A stretch of 36,985 nt of DNA from Klebsiella pneumoniae. GTDB taxonomy: Bacteria > Myxococcota_A > UBA796 > SXON01. A model generated the notes under the pieces. That model worked only from the letters and a program-made list of their open reading frames with translations, did not search any database and had not been told where the DNA came from. Where the stretch lies: the NCBI GenBank assembly GCA_945861635.1, contig CAMAWH010000050.1, forward strand, positions 1-36,985. Reading direction: 5' to 3'. Below are positions 1 through 7,439 of the stretch, one piece after another. Position 1 is the first letter of the stretch; every line of letters begins with the position of its first letter. A program made the translations under genes and the position numbers.

Positions 1-203
1 TCGACGGGATCAACTGGAAGGTCAGCAGCACGGATGCGGTCGCCCAGAAAACGGCGAATGGCGACTACGCCACCGCGTTCACGGGCGCGGCGGACATGCT
101 CCCGTTCGTGCGACTTTCTGTCGAGATCAAGGACACGACGGCGGGCGCCCTGCAGATGACCGCGGAGATCGGCGTCTGGGCGTATTACAAGTACCGGGTA
201 TAG
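1..203 (+). CDS. C-terminal end of an unknown protein (partial)
   Basis: The frame beginning at base 3 is open from the window edge to a TAG at 201-203, giving about 66 residues that end in a Trp/Tyr-rich stretch (WAYYKYRV). The composition is that of a normal folded domain with alternating hydrophobic residues, so it reads as the real end of a gene whose start lies outside the window. No family was recognised. It is followed 9 bases later by another plus-strand gene, so it may be the upstream member of the same transcript. Confidence 0.6.
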   Translation, partial: DGINWKVSSTDAVAQKTANGDYATAFTGAADMLPFVRLSVEIKDTTAGALQMTAEIGVWAYYKYRV

Positions 204-212
204 GGGGAGGCG

Positions 213-803
213 ATGTCGCTGAAGCCCGATACCCACGCGAAATTGAGGGCGCAATACGGTTCTGCGTATGCGCATGCTGCCGGCATGACGGCGGCGGCGC
301 TGGGGCGTTTTCATCCCCATATCGACGCTGTCTATGCGTTCACCGGAGGCCTGAGCATCGCGTCCGAGTCGGGCAAGCTGGGGCCGTCAGATTTCGAAAC
401 CGGATCCGTCCCGTCGGACGCCATGACTTGGTGGTTTCCGTGTTGGCTTACGGGTGGCTGCTCCCTTCCCCCCATCATTCCAACCATCCCACACGGACCT
501 ACCAGTCCCGGCGAGTTGAATTGTCAGGGAATCGCCGGTCAGATGGACTGCCGCGACGCGAATGAACGTCTCATGGCGGGCGAAACCCCGAACCAAATCT
601 GCTCCCAATTTCTTGGCGGCATGGGCGTTGACGTATTTAACACATTGGGTCAGGTCTGTCTGGCAGCGTGCATGGATGAAACCCTTGGCGCCTGCGCAAC
701 CTTTGGCGCAGAACAGGCCGCAATCGATCGCGGTGGAGAGTACGGGGGCAGCGGGAGCGGAGGTGGCGGGACCGGAGGTGGTCTGGGCGGTCCAATCTCG
801 TAA
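213..803 (+). CDS. Hypothetical 196-aa protein, Gly-rich C-terminus
   Basis: Starts at an ATG preceded by GGGGGAGG at a good ribosome-binding distance. There is no signal peptide or transmembrane segment. The middle (about residues 100-165) has several Cys (positions near NCQG, DCRD, QICS, QVCLAACMD, GACA) that could form disulfides or bind metal, and the last ~25 residues are almost entirely Gly/Ser. No family was recognised. Its stop TAA shares one base with the ATG of the next gene, so the two are translationally coupled. Confidence 0.6.
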   Translation: MSLKPDTHAKLRAQYGSAYAHAAGMTAAALGRFHPHIDAVYAFTGGLSIASESGKLGPSDFETGSVPSDAMTWWFPCWLTGGCSLPPIIPTIPHGPTSPGELNCQGIAGQMDCRDANERLMAGETPNQICSQFLGGMGVDVFNTLGQVCLAACMDETLGACATFGAEQAAIDRGGEYGGSGSGGGGTGGGLGGPIS

Positions 804-1711
804 TGCCATCCCAAGCTCTACGGACACGCTTGGCCATCGCCAGTTATTTATGGCTTCACGCTTGCAATTTGGCCGCGAACGATGAGAGTGTCGGCCGGCC
901 ATCTGAGCCGCAGTCGTCGGACGCAACGGGAACCCAGTTCGCGGATCGCGCGGAGACCCGGGTGCTGTGTGCTGGCGCGCCCTGCCAAGAATCGATTCTC
1001 GTCAGCGGATTCCCCGAAAACGAGTCGCCAACAGGTATCTGGTTTCCCGGTCGCGCCGGTCGCGGGGAGGCGCGCACGGTTCCGGACGGTGGGTTCATCC
1101 TGATGAAAGCAGGTCCCCATGTCGGCGGTTCGCGCGTTGTGGAGAATCAGCGGGTGGACCTACCTTCTGGGGACGGCCGTATTGTTCTCGGACCCGTTCC
1201 GTTCCCACTTGACCCCACGACGTGCAACTCGATTGCCTATCCAGCCGTGCTGGTATCGGGGCGCTTCTACTCCGTGCTCGCGCCCCCAAGCTGTGCGCAG
1301 GGGTTTGTCACCTGGTCCGGTCTGGCTTCTGGAACCTGGAGGCTCAACGCGCGGCGCGAATTCTGGTGGACGATGACGACCCCTTTCGCGATCACAGGTG
1401 GGGAAAGTGCGCCGCTGCCATGGCCCAAAGGCGAATCGATGTTCGTTGATGTCCCGACGTCTGGGCTGGAAGTTGGCGATATTGTCACGGTGCGGCAGAA
1501 TGACGCGGTCACGCAATATGCGGCACGCGGCGGGGTGGTACCGACCGTCGTTCGTGTGCCGAGCGGCGCAACCGGGGTTGCGGTACTCAGTTCACGTAAT
1601 CGGTGCTTTTGGAACGCGGTTCCATCGGTCCTGACGTGTCCGCGTTCGATGGGCGGTGACGTGCCTGCCGAGATGATGTGGGGCTCGGACGCGATAGCGT
1701 TCGTCGAATAA
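803..1711 (+). CDS. Hypothetical secreted protein, possible lipoprotein
   Basis: The 302-aa product begins with a basic n-region and a hydrophobic stretch ending LWLHACN, which resembles a lipobox with Cys near residue 21. The His at -2 is unusual, so lipidation is plausible rather than certain. The remainder is beta-rich with paired Cys (GAPCQ, TTCNS, PSCAQ, NRCFW, LTCPRS), consistent with an exported disulfide-bonded domain. No family recognised. The start codon overlaps the stop of the upstream 196-aa gene by one base (TAATG), so the two probably form one expression unit. Confidence 0.6.
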   Translation: MPSQALRTRLAIASYLWLHACNLAANDESVGRPSEPQSSDATGTQFADRAETRVLCAGAPCQESILVSGFPENESPTGIWFPGRAGRGEARTVPDGGFILMKAGPHVGGSRVVENQRVDLPSGDGRIVLGPVPFPLDPTTCNSIAYPAVLVSGRFYSVLAPPSCAQGFVTWSGLASGTWRLNARREFWWTMTTPFAITGGESAPLPWPKGESMFVDVPTSGLEVGDIVTVRQNDAVTQYAARGGVVPTVVRVPSGATGVAVLSSRNRCFWNAVPSVLTCPRSMGGDVPAEMMWGSDAIAFVE

Positions 1712-1989
1712 TCCCGAACGGCGCGTTGCCAGACATTGCCCGCTGCTCGAACGGATCGGTGGTTTCGTCATGAACGTATGGGAATGCGTGTTGCCGCGTC
1801 CCCCGACACGCAGGTTTCCGGAACCGGCAACTGCATCCATCGGGCGGACCTGCCCGTTCCCGCGGATTTGGAGGCCTCCGGGACTGAGTCCTTTGAGCGG
1901 GGGCGTTGACGTCCGGCTCACGTTGCACCACGCATGCGCCGGGCACTGCGCCGCCCATTCCGTCGATCCCCGAACCGCGCGGCTCTCGA

Positions 1990-2115
1990 CGCGGGCGCCG
2001 ACGCTCCCGATCCGCGGCGAATGCCTAGCACGCCCGAACGTCGAACCCGGTGAGGTATGGGAATTCCGCTGCGATCTCGCTGGCGCTCCTGACGTCCGCC
2101 GCGAACCGCGACGCC
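1990..2115 (-). pseudogene. Decayed DUF433 antitoxin-like fragment
   Basis: Within the 517-base gap between 1711 and 2229 the minus strand encodes a DUF433 C-terminal signature: SEIAAEFPYLTGFDVRAC, then an in-frame TAG, then AFAADRERR. DUF433 proteins normally read through here (typical consensus: EI..dfP.Lt..DIRAcLaFaAdRERR). Neither a start codon nor the N-terminal GGKPCIRGTRI part could be found. A second, better preserved relic lies at about 5200-5390. The rest of the gap (1712-1989 and 2116-2228) shows nothing recognisable. Confidence 0.6.
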
Positions 2116-2228
2116 AAAGCGGCGCCCGGTGTCGCGCGCGGGTCCTGCCGGTCCGCGGGCGCGGGCCGGGCCCCGCCCCCGCGAACCGTCACCCGCGCGC
2201 TTGAGGCGCCGGCGGGAGCGCCGCGTCG

Positions 2229-3128
2229 TTACCCTGCGACCGTCCTGTTGCAAATCGCACACTTGTTGCGATCCCCGCGGTAGACGCTGGTTTTGGCGCG
2301 GTGGCAGCCCTGATGGAAGGCCTGGCCGCATTGGTAGGTGCAGCTCAAGAGCACGTTCGCCTCAATCGGCAGCCCGCAAACGCCGCAATTCTGCACGACC
2401 GCCTGCACGGCGGCCTCCACCTGCTGCTGCACGACGGGCGGCAGGGCCTCCGCGGCCCCCCACCACGCAAGCCAGCCAAAAAAAACGCCGGCGACACCGA
2501 GAACAAACCCCGGAATTGCATCCTTGTACACCTCAAAGAAGTTGGCGTGTTCGACCATGACCGGCATCAAAAACGCGACAACCGTGATGGTGATCTGCAA
2601 AAACAACGCCGTCACGGCCACCCGCAGGCGCGAGGCAACGCCCCCCCACGCATGTCGCGCCAACGATGCGCACAAAAACCCAAGTGCGAACCCTGGAAGT
2701 AGCGTCACGGCCAACCCCCGCGACCGCGTCAGCGCCACCCCCCACCCGACCGCCCAAAGCCCCACCCCCGCGAGCGACCCGAACAGCGTCAAATACCCCG
2801 CCCCCGCGTAATCGTGCGTCACCGGGTACTCCGGCGATTGCTCTAAAACGCCGCTTCCTGCCGGAGGTTCCGGCAAAAGGTACACGAGCTCGCCGTCGAT
2901 CACTCCGAGGTCGCCAAGCTTGTCGTCGTCGGCCATCAAACGCCCGCGCGCTCGCATCCAGTAGAGCCGCCGCCGCCCATCCGGCCAGTACGCTTCCAGC
3001 CCCGCATCCCTCGCCACGCGCTGCGTAAGGTCGCGCGCGGGAAGGTAGGTAGGCACTTGCAGATCGAGGGTGAACGACTTCATGTCTACGACCTGCACGC
3101 GGATCTGGACGACGGTCGCTTCGGACAT
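2229..3128 (-). CDS. Membrane protein: ubiquitin-like domain, 4 TM, RING/PHD-like zinc finger
   Basis: The 299-aa product has three visible parts. Residues ~5-86 look ubiquitin/YukD-like: beta strand, beta strand, helix, then a GRLMADDDKLGDLGVIDGE segment typical of the ubiquitin-fold end. Residues ~112-132, 137-157, 168-191 and 205-226 are four hydrophobic helices. The C-terminus has eight ligands in order Cys248, Cys251, Cys263, Cys267, His272, Cys275, Cys290, Cys293, a C4HC3 arrangement with PHD/RINGv-like spacing. Function is unknown. Prokaryotic RING-like treble clefs are known, but this fusion is unusual. The role (ligase-like, or metal-dependent interaction) is inference. Transcribed leftward, divergent from the small genes at 3307-3989. 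Confidence 0.75.
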   Translation of the reverse strand: MSEATVVQIRVQVVDMKSFTLDLQVPTYLPARDLTQRVARDAGLEAYWPDGRRRLYWMRARGRLMADDDKLGDLGVIDGELVYLLPEPPAGSGVLEQSPEYPVTHDYAGAGYLTLFGSLAGVGLWAVGWGVALTRSRGLAVTLLPGFALGFLCASLARHAWGGVASRLRVAVTALFLQITITVVAFLMPVMVEHANFFEVYKDAIPGFVLGVAGVFFGWLAWWGAAEALPPVVQQQVEAAVQAVVQNCGVCGLPIEANVLLSCTYQCGQAFHQGCHRAKTSVYRGDRNKCAICNRTVAG

Positions 3129-3306
3129 TGCGGCGTAGAGTAACGCCGCGGGCGCGTGCGAGCGGCCGGCCTCTTCGGGCGGGATGCCAACCGGGTTATT
3201 CTTCCACGGTGTCGAAGAATTACATGGATGTATGCTCGTCCCGCGCAGTTTGCGGTGGCGAGCCGGTGCCTCGGCGCCCGATCATCTTGACATCCGGCGG
3301 AGAATC

Positions 3307-3525
3307 GTGAGGGCTACCCCTCTCCGAGCGGTCGTTATCCTGGCGATCATCCTCGCGCTCGTCGCGCTCGTTGCGTGGTTATTCAGTGAAACCGAAAACC
3401 CTTACCTAATTGCCGGTCTGTCGCCGCCCCGCCCTCCGTCTTCATGGACCGAAGCGGACGCAGAGATGGACGCGGAAAATGAGTATTCGGCGGTCGGCGA
3501 AGCGGATGGCGGAGGCGGCGAGTGA
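3307..3525 (+). CDS. Small single-pass membrane protein
   Basis: A GTG at 3307 gives a 72-aa protein with one strong transmembrane helix (about residues 7-27, rich in Val/Ile/Leu/Ala) followed by an acidic, Pro-containing soluble tail. The frame stays open further upstream, but that part has no membrane or coding character, so the short form is preferred. Its last four bases (GTGA) overlap the start of the next gene, a lipoprotein, which suggests co-translation. No family recognised. Confidence 0.5.
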   Translation: MRATPLRAVVILAIILALVALVAWLFSETENPYLIAGLSPPRPPSSWTEADAEMDAENEYSAVGEADGGGGE

Positions 3526-3989
3526 AGGCATGGGCGCTTCTGGTTTCGGCAGCGCTTGCGGTCTCGTGCGCGACTCGGCACGCCATCCGCGCCGATGTCC
3601 GCCATGGGCGTTGGTCGATCACCCTCCCCGAACCGCCGGCGACCTGTGTCGGGACGTATTATCTCGGCATTCAGGGGGAGACGTTGGCGCGCTATCCATC
3701 CGAACCCGCGCTTTGCGCGGCAGGCATCCGACGAGGCGCCGAACCGACCCCACGGGGCCTGGCGTGGGATCTGCGCGTCGATGCTGGGGCCGCGAAGGAT
3801 GTCATCTGCGATTTCGATGGGAACGACGTTGCGCTACATTTCGTGCGAACCGTCAAGGTAGTTCCACTAGACCTGACGGTGTTCTGGATGGAACCGATTG
3901 CGCACCGCTTGGTTCCGTGGGCCGAACCTCCTCGGGTTGGCATCGACGATGTGTTGTCGAGCAAGTGCATGCGCATCGGCCTGCTGTGA
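3522..3989 (+). CDS. Hypothetical lipoprotein
   Basis: Starts at GTG within a GTGA overlap with the preceding gene. Residues 1-16 form a short lipoprotein signal (MKAWALLVSAALAVSC) with a good lipobox, AVSC, so Cys16 would be lipidated. The rest is a ~140-aa beta-rich domain with several Cys. No family recognised. It pairs with the single-pass membrane protein just upstream, so both may act at the cell envelope. Confidence 0.6.
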   Translation: MKAWALLVSAALAVSCATRHAIRADVRHGRWSITLPEPPATCVGTYYLGIQGETLARYPSEPALCAAGIRRGAEPTPRGLAWDLRVDAGAAKDVICDFDGNDVALHFVRTVKVVPLDLTVFWMEPIAHRLVPWAEPPRVGIDDVLSSKCMRIGLL

Positions 3990-4310
3990 CGGACGGGGTC
4001 GATCGATCGTGACCCGATGTCGTGGACGCGAAAAACGCTCCATCGCGGTCACCTTGATCGGTGTTGGTGAGCACCCCACGTCGTCGCCATCGAAAACGCA
4101 CACGTACTCATCCCACCGACGGACGGCCGCGATCTCGCCCGTCGAGCGATTCCCAAGCCGCAACCAGATGACGTTGGGCGGGTGCCCGAACAAGAGACTT
4201 CGCGGATGAACGTCAGCGACGTTGGACGCGATCAGGAAATCGTGGTCGCGCGTGTACGCCCAAACCGCGCCGTCCGAGGCTCTCTCCATATTGAAAGACC
4301 GAACCTGCAC
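3867..4310 (-). CDS. Doubtful hypothetical ORF, antisense-overlapping
   Basis: The minus strand can encode 147 aa (or 140 aa from a second ATG at 4289). The first ~95 residues look protein-like, with an FDGDDVGC segment loosely like FDGNDVAL in the neighbouring lipoprotein. The last ~40 residues overlap the end of the plus-strand lipoprotein gene and look non-coding. It may be a real short gene, a decayed paralogue, or chance. Apart from this and the antitoxin start, the interval 3990-4405 shows nothing else. Confidence 0.3.
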   Translation of the reverse strand: MQVRSFNMERASDGAVWAYTRDHDFLIASNVADVHPRSLLFGHPPNVIWLRLGNRSTGEIAAVRRWDEYVCVFDGDDVGCSPTPIKVTAMERFSRPRHRVTIDRPRPSQQADAHALARQHIVDANPRRFGPRNQAVRNRFHPEHRQV

Positions 4311-4405
4311 GGCTCAGAAGTCGTGATCCGCATCCGGCGCACAGATTTCCCTGATCGCGGCGGATGAAGGAAGTGCTTGACGATGTAGCAGCGGGGGTGC
4401 ACGGT

Positions 4406-4711
4406 ATGGCTACGAGATTCACCATGCGCTTCGTCACCGTCCGCGATCTCCGAAACACCCCAGGCACCGTCTGGTCGGCGCTGCAAAAGGACGACCTGGT
4501 GCTGACCTCAAACGGCGACCCGGTCGCGCTGATGTTGCGCATCGACGGCGGAGACCTCGATCATGCGCTCGCCGTGGTTCGGAGGGCGCGAGCGCAGGAA
4601 GCGGTCAGCAGGTTGCGCGCTGATGCGGCGAAGAACGGTACGGCGTCGATGTCCGAGGGCGAGGTCGCGCGCGAGATTCGCGCGGTGAGGGCAGCGCGGA
4701 AGGGCGCGTGA
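4406..4711 (+). CDS. Phd/YefM-type antitoxin
   Basis: The product contains MRFVTVRDLRNTPG, then LVLTSNGDPVALMLRI, the classic Phd/YefM DNA-binding fold signature, followed by a charged helical tail expected to wrap the toxin. The ATG at 4406 follows a G-rich stretch; an ATG at 4424 matches the usual family start equally well. The stop overlaps the GTG start of the PIN toxin by four bases (GTGA), the normal coupled toxin-antitoxin arrangement. By family knowledge it neutralises the toxin and autoregulates the promoter. Confidence 0.85.
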   Translation: MATRFTMRFVTVRDLRNTPGTVWSALQKDDLVLTSNGDPVALMLRIDGGDLDHALAVVRRARAQEAVSRLRADAAKNGTASMSEGEVAREIRAVRAARKGA

Positions 4712-5142
4712 GAATCGTTCTCGACACGAATGTGCTCGTCTCGGCCCTCCTGAATGCCCACGGCAGTCCCGGGAGGGTGCTGGACGGGCTGCTCCTGGGT
4801 GAACTGCGCCTGGTGTGCGATGATCGCATCCTCGGGGAATACCGAGAAGTTGTCGTCCGGCCGAAGTTCCGATTCGATCCAGGTCATCGCGACCGCGTCC
4901 TGGAGTACCTCGCAGGGGCATGCGAACGGGTCGTTGCGCCACCAATGGGCTGCGCCCTCCCGGACCCCGACGACCGTGCCTTCCTCGAGGTGGCTGTCGA
5001 TGCTGCGGCGGACGCACTGGTCACCGGGAACACGCGGCACTACCCGGAGGGCGTCCGTCACGGTGTGTCCGTGCTTACCCCCGCTGAGTTCGTCGCCGAG
5101 TGGGAGAGGGTCCGTCAGCGCGACGCCGAACGCCAGGAATAG
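4708..5142 (+). CDS. PIN-domain toxin (RNase) of a TA pair
   Basis: 144 aa, beginning MRIVLDTNVLVSALL, with Asp6 and Asn8 of the PIN active site. Acidic residues continue through DDRILGEYREV, then LPDPDDRAFLEVAVDAAADALVTGN, which matches the putative toxin-component PIN family throughout. Length is normal for the family and all expected acidic positions are present, so it appears intact. It probably cleaves RNA when freed from the coupled upstream antitoxin. It lies beside a decayed DUF433 gene, so this spot has gathered several TA-type modules. Confidence 0.85.
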   Translation: MRIVLDTNVLVSALLNAHGSPGRVLDGLLLGELRLVCDDRILGEYREVVVRPKFRFDPGHRDRVLEYLAGACERVVAPPMGCALPDPDDRAFLEVAVDAAADALVTGNTRHYPEGVRHGVSVLTPAEFVAEWERVRQRDAERQE

Positions 5143-5199
5143 GTAGTTCGCTACTTGCGAAGTCTGTCCCAGGGTGAGCCCGCGTCGGATCACTACGCG

Positions 5200-5390
5200 A
5201 CAACGCCGCGCGCATCAACCGGCGCTCCCGATCCGCTCCGAAGGCGAGGCACGCCCGAATGTCGAGCACCGTGAGATCCGGGAAGTCCGCCACGATCTCG
5301 TCGGCGCTCCTGCCGGACGCCGGCGAGTCAGGCACGTCGTAAACCGTGATCCGGAGATAGCGAATGCACGGCTTGCCGCCCGCGAACAAG
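5200..5390 (-). pseudogene. DUF433 antitoxin-like gene remnant
   Basis: Directly downstream of the last eCIS gene (ends 5397) the minus strand reads GGKPCIRYLRITVYDV, then RSADEIVADFPDLTVLD, then IRACLAFGADRERRL. This is nearly a whole DUF433 domain. There is no ATG/GTG start or the usual N-terminal lead-in (only a TTG at 5389), and the frame runs on past the normal end into sequence antisense to the PIN gene. The missing start and stop indicate a truncated relic. DUF433 proteins are commonly antitoxins of PIN-like DUF5615 toxins; no such partner remains. Confidence 0.65.
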
Positions 5391-5396
5391 CGCCCC

Positions 5397-6338
5397 CTAC
5401 CGCTGCGCCTCGACCGTGCGCTCCAACTCCTCCGCAATCTTCCCGAGCGGCTGCAACAACCGCTCGAACTTGTCGAACCAGCGGAGCCAGATTTCGTCGC
5501 CCTGATCGGAGCCGGGAACCTCGGCATTGACGCGACGGATGAACTCCTTGAACTTGTCCACGCGCTCCGTCGTCTTGGGCAGCGGATTGTAGAAGTCGTG
5601 CGCGTAGTTGATGAGCGAACCCGCGGCACGGTAGAGCACGCGATCACTCGTTCCTTCCTCGATCAACGTGAATTCCGCGCTGACGAGCGCGGAGTAGAAC
5701 CCGAGCGCGCCGAGGTCCAACTCGCGCAAAAGCGCGGTGCGGAACAGGTTCGTACAGATGTTTCGGTTCACCCGTATGAATTCAACGAGCCGGGGCTTGA
5801 GATACGACTCCGCCGCGCGAGACTGACGGCCAGCACGGGGAACCGGAAGGAGCACCTGCACCATTCGCCCAAGGCGCACGTTGATGCGGGTCAGCGCAAT
5901 CGCGTCGGGCTGATCCTCCTCGATGGGATGTAGCCGCGGCGCCGAAAACTCGCGGATGCGCGCCTCTTTCTGCTCGTTGCTGTCGAAGAGCGGGCGCATT
6001 TCCGTGTCGTCGGGCGCCTCGACATGGAAGATCCAGAGCATGTACTCGCCGTCCTGGCGCGGGACCTCCAACGGCACCGCAACCGCCTCGTTCAACAGCA
6101 CGCCCTGGCCGATGCGCGTTACGCCGTAGCCGGCCTGAATCACCGCCACGTACTTCTCTTTTCGCTGCTCGATTTCAACTTGCAGCCCCTGCACGATGCC
6201 GTGTCCGTGCATGTAGAGCACGTGACGCTGCAGGTTGCGACGGTGGTAATTCTGCTCGTCCAGCAGGTCCTTCGACGTGAGGCACAGACCCTCGAAAGGA
6301 CGCAAACGCGAAAGTTGAAATAGGTTTTTCGGCTGCAC
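5397..6338 (-). CDS. Conserved protein at the end of the eCIS operon (313 aa)
   Basis: GTG start three bases after the stop of the gpI-like gene, so it belongs to the operon. The N-terminus has a DEQNYHRRNLQRHVLYMHG stretch followed by HGIVQGLQVEI, a pattern I associate with proteins encoded at the end of eCIS baseplate blocks. The C-terminal ~100 residues are helical (ALVSAEFTLIEEG to the end). No enzyme motif, signal peptide or TM segment. It sits where Afp-type loci encode the outer baseplate or fibre. An outer baseplate or fibre-attachment role is inference; I do not know its function. Confidence 0.7.
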   Translation of the reverse strand: MQPKNLFQLSRLRPFEGLCLTSKDLLDEQNYHRRNLQRHVLYMHGHGIVQGLQVEIEQRKEKYVAVIQAGYGVTRIGQGVLLNEAVAVPLEVPRQDGEYMLWIFHVEAPDDTEMRPLFDSNEQKEARIREFSAPRLHPIEEDQPDAIALTRINVRLGRMVQVLLPVPRAGRQSRAAESYLKPRLVEFIRVNRNICTNLFRTALLRELDLGALGFYSALVSAEFTLIEEGTSDRVLYRAAGSLINYAHDFYNPLPKTTERVDKFKEFIRRVNAEVPGSDQGDEIWLRWFDKFERLLQPLGKIAEELERTVEAQR

Positions 6339-6341
6339 AGG

Positions 6342-7439
6342 CTACCCGTTTTCCTCGAAGAGGATGGTGAAGGTGATGTTCGCCGGCTTCTCGTTCGTGA
6401 CGATCTGGGCGATGCGCTTGAGTACGGTGGGAGCGCGCTCCCCGAAGCGTTTCTTGAACTTTTCCCGGTTCTCGAGGACGAGCGCGAAAAAGCTGGTTGC
6501 AGGGCGGCCCGGCTCGGCGAGGAAGTACCCCGCTGGTTCGCCGCGAAGATAGCGCGCTTCGATGTTCGCGCCGCCGGCCAACGTCGCCTTGCCGACGACG
6601 AATGCGTTCGGCTTGCGCAACTCTCCGACGGTGACCGGAGCCGCCGTGAGCACGCGGATCATCTCCTCGACGCCGCTCACGGTACCGCGGGTGCGGTAGA
6701 GCCGAATCGCACGACGCACCAGCTCCCGCTGCTGATGAATCGGGAGAGAACTATCCAGTTCGAAGCTCACCCAGCTCGCGATCCAAGGCAGAAAGCGTGG
6801 GTCCGTTGTCGCGGGGTCGATCAGGGACGGGATCTGGTCGATCCGGTCGGTAATCGTCGTCATCGCGTGCTGGAAGATGAACATGAATCGGCGCAACGCG
6901 TCTGCGTTGAACGCCTGTACTTCCGTGGACGCGACGGTCTGCCCTCCCGTGCCCCAGCGCCTCTCGCTCACTTCGTCCGCGCGCACAATGTCACGACGCT
7001 GCGCAGGTACGGCCCCCTGGTACAACCCAGGAAGATATCGAAGGTATCCGCGCACCGGCACATGCAGGATGATGCGATCGCGCGCCCCGAGCGCGCTGGG
7101 CGCCCGACCATCCGGCGTCGCAACCTCCGCCTGCACGGTAACGAAGTCGTCGGGAGTGAAGTACGATGCCGGCGACCCATCGGGCAGAGTCCGGACAGAA
7201 CGCACGAACGTTGGCTCCCCGCCCGACGGCGGCACCACCTCAATCGACCTCACGCACCCGACCTTTTCGCCGCGCAGCGCCTCGACGAGCCTGTAGCCGA
7301 CGGGGTTCCCGAGGTGGCGGTTCAGGTACGTCTGGGCGTCCCGCACGGGAAAGTTGATCCGCACCACCTCTTCGAGGTAGCGAAAATCACTCGGGGCCGC
7401 CGCGATGGCCTGGCGCCGGTAGGGCGTCAGCTCGGTCAT
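6342..7439 (-). CDS. Phage tail protein gpI-like (Afp12-like) baseplate protein
   Basis: 365 aa. Residues ~132-142 (YLRYLPGLYQG) and ~214-262 (DPRFLPWIASWVSFELD, then RAIRLYRTRGTVSGVEEMI) carry the hallmark of the phage-tail-protein-I domain in eCIS and tailocins. In T4/P2-like particles it works with the gpJ wedge to join the baseplate to fibres. Its ATG overlaps the TGA of the gpJ-like gene by four bases (ATGA), and the next gene starts three bases after its stop. A segment at ~165-200 after the LPGLYQG motif appears helical. Confidence 0.85.
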   Translation of the reverse strand: MTELTPYRRQAIAAAPSDFRYLEEVVRINFPVRDAQTYLNRHLGNPVGYRLVEALRGEKVGCVRSIEVVPPSGGEPTFVRSVRTLPDGSPASYFTPDDFVTVQAEVATPDGRAPSALGARDRIILHVPVRGYLRYLPGLYQGAVPAQRRDIVRADEVSERRWGTGGQTVASTEVQAFNADALRRFMFIFQHAMTTITDRIDQIPSLIDPATTDPRFLPWIASWVSFELDSSLPIHQQRELVRRAIRLYRTRGTVSGVEEMIRVLTAAPVTVGELRKPNAFVVGKATLAGGANIEARYLRGEPAGYFLAEPGRPATSFFALVLENREKFKKRFGERAPTVLKRIAQIVTNEKPANITFTILFEENG

